Below are positions 37,226-49,889 of a DNA stretch of 64,000 nt, one piece after another. A model generated the notes under the pieces. The model was not told the origin of the DNA and did no database searches. It saw nothing but the letters and a program-made list of their open reading frames with translations. The DNA is from Harmothoe impar (lineage: Eukaryota; Annelida; Polychaeta; Phyllodocida; Polynoidae), in the NCBI GenBank assembly GCA_947462335.1, contig OX381704.1, positions 45,388,942-45,452,941 of the forward strand, given 5' to 3'. The first letter of the stretch is position 1. Every line of letters starts with the position of its first letter. Position numbers and translations under genes: made by a program.

Positions 37226-40200
37226 CGGCGCCTCGATAATTAGTTCCCCTGTAGCCCTCCTCCTTATTAATTGTCCCCCTTGCCACCTGCCTGCCTTCCA
37301 TAGACATCATATACCTTTTTGTTCTACACCAGTGTGCAGGGGTCCGTTATCAGACAAACTAATGGATATATCTAATCACATCTTCAAACACTGCTATAGC
37401 AACTCTTTATTTTTTACAATGGGCGCATGACAATCAAAGCTGGAAGTTGAAAAAGCCCAGCTCATTGTAAACTTTGACTTTGAAGGTATACCGCCCTCCT
37501 GATAATGATACATTACCTACTTACTGACGCATTTCATTTTAAGGGTTGTTTTGTAGGGGTATGTCTCATTAGTTTGTATTTATGATTACAGGGGGATCGA
37601 ATTAGAAGCGTATTTTCTTTCTGCATAACTTTACCTACGCCCTTCTGAGGGAGAATATTCCCTATGCCTAGTTGTTGACATAACATGATAAGTTGGCACT
37701 AGATTGTAATTCAACAGTGTATTTACTGCAGGGTGGAACCAACTGCGAAAAAACTACGCAATAGCTACCTAATAAATTTACCATCTTTCCACGTTTTGGC
37801 TATTTGGCTACTACTATATTTGGCAACTCTTAGAATAATTTCCCAACTCCTATCACTCTCAATACATAATATTTCCATACTTATAAAGGGAGGGTCGATG
37901 AGCAGATATCATTAGCAGGAAGGGGTTTGCACTCAAAGCGGTCATTAACCTTATACTCTCCGATCACAATAATCAAATAGCCTAATGTCAGTAACGTGTT
38001 TTTCTACAGATTAGTACGCTCTACACAATCCCTTTGCATGCCTATTTCTAGACAACGACTAACCAGAAGCAGACTCGGACAGTGGCTTCTAATTATCTAT
38101 AGTTACAGATCATAGAGTCAACTGCTGATTATGGTCTTAGCCTCAGATTGGCTGTGTTGGTGTCGCACCGAATACACATACAGCAATTACTAGCACCCTC
38201 CTCTTTACATTGTCATAGAATTACAACAATTAGCCTCTGATAGTATTGTTCTTAACTTGAGTGAAAGCTCGGTGGCATTTACAAATCAAGTTCACTACAC
38301 TACGAAGGCCGTGCCTGACATTTAGATTCATGTTTAACGATAGAATAAATACACCTATTTGTGTCTTTGAAAATCTAAATTTAAGTCACTATGTCGTATA
38401 AGTGATGTTACAATTGTGGCAGTTAGCAGAGGCTATTGTATAACTTCTAGATATGATTACGCATAATGAACAGGTCGGGAAAGTACTCTAGATTTGGAAT
38501 GTAAATAGAACATTTTCCATTGAAAATTGGCACAAAAGGCACTTTCTGGTAGCCATGGAAACCATTCCATTGGTCTCAATTAGGTATCTTTAGTCCTAAT
38601 ACATTGAACGTTACTCAAAACTGAAAACAGATTTTGGTATTTTATCCTAGAACATATTTCATACCAAAAATATACTATTTTATGTTATTTCTTAATAACA
38701 CTTTTTTTTTGTATTTTTCTTTTTGCATTTGATATAGAATATTTATAATGCATCTAGAGCGTAGTAACCATTTTCATTGATACATATCAACTCGTTTTGA
38801 GAAACGATTCTGGCAAATCTTCTCTTAAATTCCCAAATCCCCTCCCCTGTTTTCGTCGGCCTACTAACACGTATTAGGTGATTACGTAAGGGATTTCGAC
38901 ACACAAAAGATCCCATGTTTTCACATTCCCAATGAGTGTGAAAAATAGAGTAGACTTCAATATACATTAGCCATGAATTTAACAAGCCAAATAGCTTACG
39001 ATGGTATAAGATTGAAAAAACATACATTTAAAAAGATGAGCTGTCCTTGAAAACGACATTTCACTATGCAGCTTAAAGTGAAACGAACCCGAAAAATCGA
39101 AACCTCCCCATCCCACATAAAGTCATCTGAACCCCTGGTTTAATGGACTCTGTGCGCAGTTACCAGATTTTACGACTAGCCATGTTTCGGCACGGACAAC
39201 TTTTACGACATGTCGTATTGGGAAAGTCTTTCCATTAGCGGCGTTCAATAGATTGATCACTGAGCGTGGATCCCTGGGCGTATCTTCAGCAGGGGATAAT
39301 CTTTCCCCTCTATGTGGCCACATTAATTCACCCCTCCTCACACCCGCAGACCGCGCATGACTCTGCATGTGAATCTAACTCTGGGCGCGCCCCAGCCGTC
39401 TGCCCCACCACCTAATGTCTATACCTAGTCACAGAGGGACCTATTTACTGCGGTACACCGGGCCCTTCTATCCTGTATTTTTATTGGTCCTTGGTCGATC
39501 GGTCCCTGCCTTCTCATATCACAGGGTATAGATTCCTATGCCTGTTGCCCTGTCTGTCCCTATGGTGTCTGGCGATAAAGGCTTTCTTGTGTTCCTCAGG
39601 ATACGGAATAGCTATCACACTCATCACCCCAACGAGGACTGGGGCTCAGAGCTCAAAGGGCACAATCGCCTCGGGAGGGAATAGACCCCCACAACATACC
39701 TCCTTATGGAGGACAGCTTGAGTAAATATGGAGAAACTTTGTTGATTTTCTCACAGCGAAAATAACACTATTCATAACTGAGAAACAATGCTCGTTGAGA
39801 TAGAAATGAACGAGAGAAAGCACTCCTGTTCTGTTTTGTTTTCTTACTCGACCAAAGAACAAGTGCTATCCATCCTCATCTACCTGATTGGTCTACCATA
39901 ATTCCTTCCCCCATAGGACACCATTCAGCAGCAAGTACTCCCATGCCATCGGCATCAGGCACCATGGTGACAGGCCAAAGGGGTGGGGGCAGATATAGGG
40001 GGTGCAGATGAGACACATTGCTGCAGGCTGTGGATGCTCAGGGGCACTGCACTATTTCCTGATGAGCTGCACGATTAATCATATCACTACACAGCGGAAG
40101 GATCTTCTGGCATGACGAGGTAAATGGCTGATTACGGCGAGTACTATGTTAACAGGGAGTGAGGGAGACTACTATATGTTCTACCGTCCATAACCATCCT

Positions 40201-40704
40201 TTCTCCTTACATAGATGTGTACAAAGCTTAGATGTATAAGATGAATGTATAAATCTTTTGTCACAATGGTACTATATTCTTTCTTTATAGATGTAGGAAC
40301 AGGTGTTCAGACTATGGCGAGACATGTGCAATAAAATAAAGCGTATGGCTGAGATGAGTAAGAATTATTGATGTCAAATCAAAACTTAAGGGACTTTCTC
40401 AATGTATGTAAGAGCTGTCTATAGGGCTTATCTCTGAGGTATAAACTAGTGTCAATAGAAATGATCACATGACAGGACAGGTGGTAGGTTGGTCACACCT
40501 GAGTTTATGTGTAGGTGACACATGTTTCAAAATATAGCAGTTTACCTTGACCGAGCTATATGAAAGATGGGACAAAAAAGGGGGACTCAAGACTTATTCT
40601 GTTGGGCAAAGAATTACTCTTTGAAATGAACAGTGTGCAAAACAACGCCAGACCTTTCTGTCTGCCATCTCACATTTCCTCATCTCATACCTACATAATG
40701 TCTG
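37226..40704. other. Non-coding stretch
   Basis: No gene is recognised. 38460-39060 is AT-rich and complex with a 94-codon - strand frame of no known family. A run of nine T is near 38702. Confidence 0.45.
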
Positions 40705-40865
40705 TAAGGATGGCATGATTCCTCAAGGGTTTATTTCCATTGGTGTGGGCACTCATCTGCTACTTGCTGGCACTGCCTTAGTGCATCATGCCCGGCCTTG
40801 AGGAGTGTTTCATGCCGACGAAAGGACAAAGTACACTTTATCACTATGTTACATTAAATGGTTAA
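40705..40865. repeat. CATGATGC dispersed repeat, copy
   Basis: AAGGATGGCATGATTCCTCA near 40707, then CTTAGTGCATCATGCCCGGC near 40780, then TCATGCCGACGAAAGGACAA and TTAAATGGTTAA at the right. It is the same ordered motif set as in other copies. Confidence 0.5.
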
Positions 40866-42699
40866 TACAATATGTAACCTCATGATATATGGGGTTTCCA
40901 TGGCCATAGATCAGAGTGCATCTGCCTCAAGTCATTCCTTACGTAAATTGGCCTCAAAGCACAGAGGTACCCGTGTTACAATCCCACACAAATATGCCTA
41001 TGTATACACCTAGATGTAATTGATTTCTATCTTGTAGGTAGTAGCTATGGACGTCTACAAGAAATTGAACAAATAATACCTAACCTATTGGGGTTGTTAA
41101 ACACTTACCTGTCAGATCAACTGACTTACATGTTCTGCATGTGCCTTGACCACTGGTGCTGGTAATATTTTACCAACAAATACTACCCAAATACTTACAA
41201 TACAGCTGCTACTACCGATTGGAAGTTTTGTTAACTCACCTGAAATGGAGGATAATACATAACATTAGCACTTTTGTATTGTAGAAAAAACATTGAGAAA
41301 ATACATGATTTTTTCAGATTAGCACTTGAAGTAGAGCTTTAATAATTTACTTTAAACATGTGTCATGGAGAATATAATCTTTATGATATAATTTTGTCAG
41401 ATGCTCATAATATCTTAATTATCATACATTAGATAGCCTTACACCAATGCTATATTACAGCAGAATTGTGATATATTATCCCCATTATACATGCCATTGC
41501 CATATCCCTCTCTGCATGCATATCCATCTGTATCTAATGTTCAAAAAGTGGCGCCAGGGAGCTGCAGTAGTCTTCGTACGTTTGACATGGCTGATGTATA
41601 TGTATTTAGTTCAGTTCGCTGTTTTAGTGTATCACTAAGCCTGTCCTGGGACAGTGACGCCCCTACTTCAGGCTTGGACATATCAGAGAGGTTCATTGGT
41701 TCACTCACGTCTCCATCATATTGCATGAGCAGCTATCAGTCACCCTGCAGGGGGCGTGGCCTGTTCCAGCCACCCCATCATTTACCATTAGGACATGAGT
41801 ACACCATCTCCCCCTCCTCCTGCCATGTCTACATCGGTATTCAGTGGCCGATCCACCTGCCCAACATGGCATTGTTTCCCCATATCTTATCACACTCTCC
41901 CCTCACACATACACACACTATAGAGGGATTATATTGGTGCAGTCACCACCTTTGAATGAAGGAGCGGCCGAGCTAACCATGAATACTAAACAGGTTCTTG
42001 GTGACTATATTTTTGACAAAAGAGACAATATGAAAAGTGTATGTTTTCTACTCCTTACACTTACTCCAATCAAAAAGCCACGTTTAATCATGTCAGAAAC
42101 GCAGTGGGTAGATACATCCTTTTAACATTTAACCCTTTGATAAATGTTGATGTTTTCTAGTATATTGGTGAAAGCTAGTAATTTGAAATTATGTCCTCTT
42201 CAGATATCTATATTACTTTAATTTCCTCCTCATCTCAAGCATCTATTCTTCATGCTTTGTAAACTAGGTATATACCTATCATGGCGAGAGTAATCCTATT
42301 GGAACTTCCATCGTTTCTCTAAGTCCGGGGGATCTAACCTTTGATAAGTTCATGAACGCTACTTTCGTTTATATAGAATTGTGGATAAGACAAGGCGGTG
42401 TTGCTCCGCATGCAATGCGACCACGATTTTTTTTCTATAACCCTCTTTAGGGTGGGACGAAAATTAAAAACATATTCGTTTATATAGAATGGCATAGATT
42501 GTATAGATCAATAGGACAGCATTTTTTACAGCCTAAGAAGCAGGGAGGTTATCGCAAAATCTAATTGAACTAAATAAATAATTTTAATTGCATCAACTGT
42601 TCTTCACCATACAATGAACAAAAACTGTACTGGCAAGAATTGTTTATCCTAATACTTCGTAATAAGAAGTCTGTCTCGGCAACTCAGTGAAGGCTTAAA
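40866..42699. other. Non-coding stretch
   Basis: No exon is recognised. The 154-codon + strand frame at 41491-41955 is Ser/Pro/His-rich with no domain pattern and sits over frames open on the other strand as well. I do not call it a gene. Confidence 0.4.
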
Positions 42700-43300
42700 G
42701 AAGCAACAAAAAGAAGGTGATCCAGATTCAGCCTGATTAGTCGTCTACCAATTAAGTTAATTAAGAGCAATTAAGTCGTGGTGACGTGGGGAGGTTATAC
42801 GCGTGTCACCTGAGCGTAAGCTTGATTTGGCTTTTGAATAGAACTTCCACAGGCGAATAATGAGCACGTATAAAACTAGCCGCTTTCCCTAATCGCTGCC
42901 CACTTTTAGAAAGATTCCTTCCCAATTAGCGGTAGATGATTATCCTAATTCTGCCAGGCGCTTTTAGTGCCATCTTCCATGGTTTACACTAGATTAATAT
43001 TGACTTCACCGTGATAGTTGAGTTTGCACCTCATTTCTTTAACGCTCTGATAGCGCGATATCTATCGCTTTGTGCGGCGGTTGAAATTGAATGCAGTTTT
43101 ACGAACAAAGATTAACACCTCTTTGTTAGTTTCACAAAGACAGTCATTTTAATGCTTTGTAAGCAGTGTGTGTGTTTTGTTTGATTTGCAAGTATTCAAT
43201 GAGCAAAGGTCAGACTATCATTAGACACCCTCCCAATTCAAAACACTACAAAGAACGAGTTAAAAAGGCCCCGCGTGACGTCACTGAGGTTTTATTTGCA
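42700..43300. promoter_or_regulatory. Candidate enhancer-like patch
   Basis: A dense set of developmental binding-site words sits in repeat-free DNA. Homeodomain cores include CCAATTAAGTTAATTAAG near 42749 and CAATTAAG. TCF/LEF-like sites include GAACAAAGATTA near 43104, CCTCTTTGTT and TCACAAAGAC. A nuclear-receptor-like CAAAGGTCA is near 43205 and a perfect TGACGTCA is at 43276-43283. The palindromic word GATAGCGCGATATCTATCG is near 43050. No frame is preserved. This is a motif-based suggestion without conservation data. Confidence 0.35.
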
Positions 43301-43450
43301 TTCCGCTCCCCTTGTTGCTGTGTGGCACAATAGGCATGGCAGCTCTGTATTTAAAGTGGAGCTTTTAAAGACTTTTTTGATTTTTTTTTTATCTACAACA
43401 GACTCTTAATATAATAGCTGTTGTACTATGATGGAGAATCAGCATTTTAT

Positions 43451-43577
43451 GGCTGTGTCTGACAGGATCGGGCCAATGTGACCGTCTTTGACCAGGTGCC
43501 ATCTTTGACAGGGTGCCCTCTTTGGCTGGCACCTGGTCAAAGACGTTCACATTGGCCCGATCTCATGAGACATAGCC
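43451..43577. mobile_element. Foldback-type inverted-repeat element, short copy
   Basis: 127 bp flanked by the direct repeat TTAT (43447-43450 and 43578-43581). The arms match for about 50 nt: left GGCTGTGTCTGACAGGATCG, right (complement) GGCTATGTCTCATGAGATCG. Both continue GGGCCAATGTGA.CGTCTTTG and ACCAGGTGCC. Between the arms are two further TGAC.GGGTGCC-type subrepeats. There is no coding capacity. It belongs to the family of 49890-50221, sharing the GGCTGTGTCT end, the 4-bp A/T target duplication and the (T)TGACC.GGTGCC subrepeat. Confidence 0.85.
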
Positions 43578-43660
43578 TTATAAATGTCCTTATAAGCCTA
43601 AGCAAATATACTAAGGGCTAAGGCCAAGTTACTTTGCCAAAGCCTATTTTAACAGCTGTA

Positions 43661-43754
43661 CATACTCAGAAAAGTCTCACATGAAAGTCAGGCAGTACCT
43701 GACTTTCATATGAGAGTGGTTCTAGCGACAATGACGCTGACTTTTCTGTGTATG
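43661..43754. mobile_element. Small palindromic MITE-like element, copy 2
   Basis: The ends CATACTCAGAAAAGTC and GACTTTTCTGTGTATG are inverted with one mismatch. A second nested palindrome in the left half pairs CATGAAAGTCAGG with CCTGACTTTCATATG around 43694. The right half TGACTTTCAT...AGCGACAATGACGCTGAC matches the element at 2943-3015. It lies 83 bp from the foldback element. TA lies beside the left end, but the target duplication is uncertain. Confidence 0.75.
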
Positions 43755-44154
43755 TATGTGAAGTTGGCAGTGGGCAGTAGATAGTGGGTATAGTGGGCAT
43801 CGGGGTTAGAGTGGTAGATACGGGGGTAGAACAGGTAGTACATATAGAGGCCTCAGACAGGTGGGAAGTGGAGGTTGTAGATAGGAGACGTAGACAGCCG
43901 TTAGAGTGTCACTGACACCCTGGAGGCAGCCCTCAACGGTGTGATCTACTCCCTCTAACGACCCCCGGACATCATCCAGGACGGGGCCTGCCGCCAATAA
44001 ACTACTCCCCGTCTTCCCTCGGCGCTAAAACTCCCTACCCAGTCCCCTACACCTATGGCCAGCTCCCATGGGCTCTGTAGCACCGCGTGACAACGCTACA
44101 GTGTAGCTGAGGCATTCTCTCTCTCCCACAGTAGTGGATGCATGTGTGATCATT

Positions 44155-44225
44155 ATGAACCCATTAACGACAACAAGGCATGTTGCGAGCCGGGGTGGTG
44201 AGCATGATGCAAGCTCATGACGTTC
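44155..44225. repeat. CATGATGC family fragment
   Basis: ACGACAACAAGGCATGTTGC then GAGCATGATGCAAGCTCATG. Shares ACGACAA and GCATGATGC with fuller copies. Confidence 0.35.
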
Positions 44226-44283
44226 CTCCACTTATAACGCTACAGTGGTGCCTCAAAGTTTAACATTGGTATGTACTACTTCC

Positions 44284-44397
44284 CATTGGGCACAGAACAT
44301 TGATTCAACATTGACAACTGGTTGTCAAAATTTAGTCAATGTTGATTCAATATTGACTTAATGTTGAATATTGAACTGAATTTTGTCCCCAGTTGGT
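44284..44397. repeat. CATTGATTCAACATTG palindromic repeat
   Basis: It starts ATTGGGCACAGAACATTGAT and contains TTGACAACTGGTTGTCAA (a perfect inverted repeat). It then has alternating ATGTTGATTCAATATTGA words and ends TTTTGTCCCCAGTTGG. A remnant (CCAATGTTGATTCAATGTTG) is near 54728. Similar TTGATTCAAC-rich, GGGCACA-ended repeats are common in marine animal genomes; assignment to any named family is inference. Confidence 0.5.
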
Positions 44398-44404
44398 TAC
44401 TGTA

Positions 44405-44775
44405 GACACCTTACGTAGACTACTAACACACTGAATTCCAAATATGTCCCATGTGACCATTTATATATAGTTCAAAAGACTGATATCCCTATCCAAGTTA
44501 CATTCATATAATTCATACCCACTAAAATGATATGCCTGTTTCAAATAACCATTTCCATATACTACTAGCACGCTGAATTGTAAACCTGTTTCACATGACC
44601 ATTTCATATAATTATTTCTTACACAGCAACTTAAAGATATCTCGCTTCACAGGCTATAGTGAATGATGTGCCGTTTCCAAGTAGTCATTTCCACTACTTT
44701 ATCCATGTATACTCACCTCTAGTACGCTCTACACCAGCTCATAGAGACCATTTCCATATACCACTTCAGTCAATA
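44405..44775. repeat. Degenerate array of TACTAC...CTGAATT units
   Basis: Several diverged units carry a CCTGTTTCA(A/C)ATAACCATT segment followed by TCCATATACTACTAGCAC and GCTGAATT. They lie near 44405-44455, 44533-44580 and 44581-44620, with weaker ones at 44670-44700 and 44745-44775. They align with the 51-bp units at 51855-52040 and, in part, with the complement of the 8.6-kb minisatellite unit. Confidence 0.55.
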
Positions 44776-46084
44776 TAAATATGTTTGATCACGGTAAAGC
44801 AGAGATGTATATCTAGGCTAAGACTATTTCACCATCCTCCTACCACAGCTATTTAAAACCGTACAGACCCCATCTTACACCCTGTCTGATTACTGCTCTA
44901 ATATAGCACCAGGGGAGCAGCTCAACTGGAAGGGGGGGGGGGTGCAATACCTCAATAACACCCTCTACAGAGGGACCGTGTCTAGGGAACAGCTCTGGGG
45001 TATGTGAGAGGCGAGAGGGGGGGGGGGGGGTTGTTAGTCAGGCTACCATCAGGCCGTGCAGTGCTATTTCCACGCTCAGTGATCTGTGATTAAAATGTTG
45101 TTTTACATTAGGCCGAATCAAAAGCTGCCGCATCACATGGCATGAGAAGCTTTCCCACCGCCGCCACAGGGAAAACCAGTGAGCCGGGATTTGAGAGTGA
45201 TATGGATGTGAGGGTAGTAGGGAGAGGAGAGAGGTGGGGTCTGAATGTTATCGCTTAGTAGGGGCCTATTTAATTTCTGCTGACCTTTTAGAAGCAAATA
45301 GATGCCTTGTAATCACTCACTAGCTTGTTGGCAATGCACCCCGTCATCACATCCACAATTTAACCTTCTTCTCCCCCTATTCCCAGTAGAATAGTGATTA
45401 ATTATGGCCTGAAATAGAGCAAATCCTAACATAATATTGATTGAGATTATTTGATAGAATATACACATTGCAGCTGATTTCGTAGCGAATACATTTAATA
45501 GGTAAAGTCTTATCGGCTGTTTTCTGATGGAAAATGGTGCAATTATTATAGGAAATGATGTAAATCCCTTTCTCTATATTCTAGCTCGAAATCGCAACAT
45601 CGCAGACGAAATCAATCGTGGACTTTGAACACTAATTTCTAATTTGTCGCCGTGTTTGTCGCGTGATCCGCCAGGCCCGTATCATGACTACATAGGCCTA
45701 ATGTCATATTGCATCAAATCAGTAAGTCAAGTCAGGCTTACAAGGTTAACTAGCTGACACTAGCCTCACTGCTGACCATTTACAAAGCTGTACAGCCCTG
45801 GATACCTCAGTTATAGCAGCACCCTGGATGACACATCCTGTCCCCAGGTGCCTCTTCAATACAGCTTTTGTCGGCCTCACAGACATCTTTCTACAGCACC
45901 CTGCCACTTCCTCTATACCTGGGCTGGCTATTCTCAGATGCGCGTCGCCCAGTGCGCTTACTCCACACAGAACAACTTCAATCTCCTGCGCCCTACCCTA
46001 CAGCTGGAACTCTAGGTGCTAAGTAGGGTGGGGCCCTGGAGGTACTTACTCCTCAACGGGGCCCTCGCTCCTGCTACTATTGTC
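44776..46084. other. Non-coding stretch with two poly-G runs
   Basis: Poly-G runs of 11 (44932-44942) and 14 (45017-45030) are present, with GAGCAGCTC at 44915-44923. 45280-45660 is complex AT-leaning DNA. A TTTGTCGGCCTCAC segment at 45866 recalls the 15.1-kb array. No exon is seen. Confidence 0.5.
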
Positions 46085-46215
46085 AAACTCTGCCCAAACC
46101 TCTTATGTCACTTTAAGGACGGCATGATGCCGCAGGGCTGTAGGGTCAGCACGACCAATTCTGTACTGGCATTACTGCTATTACGCTGATGTAGCATTTT
46201 GATGTGAAGCAGAGA
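46085..46215. repeat. CATGATGC dispersed repeat, copy
   Basis: CACTTTAAGGACGGCATGAT then GCCGCAGGGCTGTAGGGTCAG, with a degraded right half. Its left border is the clearest in the family. Confidence 0.5.
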
Positions 46216-49200
46216 TACAAGTGTGCGATAAAACGCGCATTGCCTCTGCATAGAGAGTGACATTTTGCACCACTTCAGGCTGCCGCCTCCAGGGGTGGGG
46301 ATTGTAGAAACAGGTGCTGGCGGATTAGAACGGATTGACAGCTGAACCTCCTTTGGAAAAGTGTAGGATTTATAAGCAAAAACTTCTGTTTTAAGTTCCC
46401 CAGCTTAAGTAAAGCATAAATTGAGCTTTGAACAGGCTGCCGGTACTCTACTATCAAAGAGGCTTTGAATATGTTGGCTAACCTCTGCCATTAGTCAGGG
46501 CATGGCTTCTAAGAGGCAAGGTCGGAAATATGTTCATCCCCTTCAGCTGGGAATGGGGATTTCCACAAGCACATCCACAGCCACTCACTGTTCTTGACAT
46601 TTATTGGCTTAGGTGAAGATAACAGGTCTGCATTAAGGGAGATATGCAATCCCATCCTCATAAGGTGAATCCTAGTACTAGCCCATTAGCTAATCCCACA
46701 TAGTTATATTTTTTAGGGCAGGGTGCATGGGGATTAGTCCCTGGTATTCAATGAACCACTTTGTGGAATCCTACTCCCAGAGGACGTTAAGAATTGCCTA
46801 GGTATAAAAAGCTAAGACAAGATGCATGAATCTTGCTCTGTTCCTTTTATCATCAACTAACCAAATCCCATTCGGAGATCTGGGTGATTTGGGTGCTCAG
46901 GTAGGACGGACATGATGAAGGGGAAGTTGAATCCCCCTCTCATCTGTTTTGTAAGTATCTACAAGCGCCTTAGGGTGGCGCCTTGCTGAGGGAATGCCTT
47001 GGAGAGGAAGCAGGGGCTTAATGTTAATCAAGATCAATGCCTTCTCACACCTACTGTGTTTGTATAGGGAGTAAGTGGAACATACTGTCAGAGCGCTCTG
47101 TTAAAGCCAGACTCTGGCTGGTTGCTGGTTCGTGCTGTATTATTACGGCACTATATGTACGGTTGGGTACTTCCCTACTTTCGCTACTGTGTGTACACAA
47201 ATTTTGCACAACTCACGCTAGTTTGCTTGGCTAGTTGCATACAGGAACCACTCCCTTTTATAATGAAGTCACCTTTGACTACTCTGAGCGGCTCTACTGC
47301 ACCCACTGACCCCCGGAAGTAGTTTGTCCGTAGGGACCACCGATATCTGCCACCTTTGAGTTGTCTAAAATACGTCTCCCTGCTCCCTGAAGGCATAGGA
47401 GGGTTAAGGGCTCGTCACCTTGGCTCACGGTGTACTACCCCACCATATCAAACATCAAACAAACATTCAGGTAAATATAAACAGGTATTCTTTGATGGTG
47501 AAACTTTGTTGAGAGGAGTGCTCAATGCATTGTTCCCGATATTGTGCATGGAGTAGGGTGACGTGGTACAGCTGTTTCAGGAGGGGCGTTAAATAATCCA
47601 TCCCCACCACGCATCATAAGAGTCCCCAGCTTGTGGTTGGATCAGGGTGACAGAATACAGTAAGTGTGTTGGTGCGGCAGCACCACCCAATGTCATGCAC
47701 TGAAAAGATGTACCTCGACAGGTAAAGAAGTAAGCCGACTCCTGAACCTCTCTGTTCAATATCAACCCTCGTTGGCCGTAACCTCAAGATAACATGCGCT
47801 TTATATTGATGAGTATTATTCAACACAAAAGGTTATTTTGGGAATGAGAAGGATTGGTGCAGAAAAGGCAAGGACAGAGAAAGAGGGTTGGGCTATATTA
47901 AAGGTGATTCTACATGAATGCCAGGTCGTGGAGACAAGTATAGAATCCTGCCTTAGAAGATACTGAGTTAAGCTTGGGAATTAAAGGTGGCTTAACGCTC
48001 CACTTTATCTACCTGAAAAGACCAGTAATGCCACGTCAAGTTAGCTATGCCACGTTAATTGGACTTAAATATACATAGATGAAGTTTCCCTCATTATGCC
48101 TTTCCGTGCATTAATAAACGATTAAACCCATCTGCAATAATTTCTGCATTGAGATGAGAGCCAATCGGCGCAGGAAAAAACATATTTGTGCATTAGCGAT
48201 AATTGCTTTGTGATCACAGCGGAGAAAGGGTGGGATTATAATTCAGCTCTATTTGCGAGAGGTGTCACTCAACACTATCTTCGAAGTAAATTATTCATGA
48301 AAGCAATAACTTCAATGCAAGTATTGTGTATCTCGGGGGCCTGCAGTATTAACTTCAATAAGGGCTTTATGTAACACGGGACCCTGCAGTCATGTAACCC
48401 ATCACCACCTGGCGGTGTACACGTGAACTTGGAGAGAAGGTCGACAAGTTTCAGGGTCGACAACTCATTGCCTTAACAATACTGGCAGTCCTCCCCCAAG
48501 GCCTCACCTCCTGCCACCGACAAGGTGTTGGGTGGCACCTTGCCAATTCTAATGCAAACTTGGCATGCTAACCCTTGGCACCCAGGCTTAACATGAAAGG
48601 GAGAAGGCCCTACCTGTCAACGAAGGAGGCGTCCGCTATCTGAGATTCGTGGCAGGTATGGCTTTGTTGATGTTGGAAACTTTCTTATGGGTACTTGTGA
48701 ACTTTGAACTGCTTGGCGCGGTAGTTCTGTCATGCTCTATGCACATTGTCAGGCAACTGGTTACTGTGTAGACTACTTAACATATGCAGTAAACCAGAGT
48801 GGCATAACACAGACCATGTACGCAGTTGGTTAGCTGATCGCGTATGAAAATGATACATTGGTCGATGCTGATGTCGATTGAGATGATTAAGAAAAAGGTA
48901 AATAGCTCCCGGAATTAACCAGTGGCCGTCGGACATCACATGTATAACTTAAGGCAAAGTTATTTGGGTAACTATAATCTCATATAGGGCAAAGGTTTTT
49001 GATACATTTCCAATCGTGTTTCACAGATGTCTGTTCAGCTTTATAGAGCCTCAACGTTAACTGATATACAAGTCCTCAATGACTCATCTGACATAGTAGC
49101 ACCTAAATGACCTGCCGTCTGTCACCGTAGAAGAACACGCACACATTAACCACACACCTTATGCGCGTGCTCATGAAAGTAGTAAGTCCTGTCCACAGCC

Positions 49201-49394
49201 CGGAGATGTACTGGGGTACTTCAGGAGTTAATACGAACTACTCTGAGAGCTGCTCCATGTGATTTATACAGAGACGACCCCTAGTGAGAAGCTCTGTATA
49301 CGGGAGACGACGGAGTCGCCTTCCCACAGTGCAGTTCGGCTGTGGTGGAGGTGCCTGGGGGAGGTTGGGATGGGAGAGGTGCATGTCCAGGCGT
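46216..49394. other. Non-coding stretch
   Basis: No gene is recognised. A 26-nt - strand segment near 48623-48648 has AG and GTAGGG borders but is too short to support. GAGCTGCTC occurs at 49247-49255. Confidence 0.4.
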
Positions 49395-49625
49395 CATCTA
49401 GCCCTTTAAGTGTAGCGTATTGCTTTAATACAATATGTTCTTGATGCACAAATGCAGCACTGATGCTGAAATCATGCATCATCATATTGTTAATGCACTC
49501 CCAATAGAATGGCATGATGCACCATTACAACACTGGAAAGATCCCCGTTGGCTTTGTCCGGCCTCAAACGACAAAAAATAGACATGAAGCCTTGGGAGAT
49601 GATGCCGCCCTTACAGTGCTAGATA
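49395..49625. repeat. CATGATGC dispersed repeat, long copy
   Basis: The left edge TAGCCCTTTAAGTG (49398) and right edge GATGCCGCCCTTACAGTG (around 49602) are roughly inverted, as expected of an inverted-repeat element. Inside are AATCATGCATCATCATATTG, GAATGGCATGATGCACC and AACGACAAAAAATAGACATG. Confidence 0.6.
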
Positions 49626-49889
49626 CCTGAACCTTTGGTAGCCATCTTTGTACAAATAGACACATCAAACACCGACAGTGTCACCCAGAGTGAACTCTTT
49701 CCCACCACACCTGTAAGGGGGACGGTGGGTTATCATGCAACCACGTCATTCGTATTGGTTATTCCTATTTACCTGCCGGTGAACCATCGTACTGTGGGCC
49801 AGTGTATTTTTTTCTAGTTAACTCCTATTCTGTACAGTCTGTATTTTGTAACATCATGGAAGTTAGTCGTATACGGCCAGTGTCCTTTA

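Noticed and set aside
36867..37310. 147-codon - strand frame rich in Ser and Leu
   Set aside because: It is the complement of the GA/GACA low-complexity tract.
41491..41955. 154-codon + strand frame
   Set aside because: The longest frame in the window, but it has no domain pattern, and frames on the opposite strand are open over the same bases.
48623..48648. Possible 26-nt - strand exon with AG and GTAGGG borders
   Set aside because: Too short; weak acceptor; no partner exon or protein match to separate it from chance.
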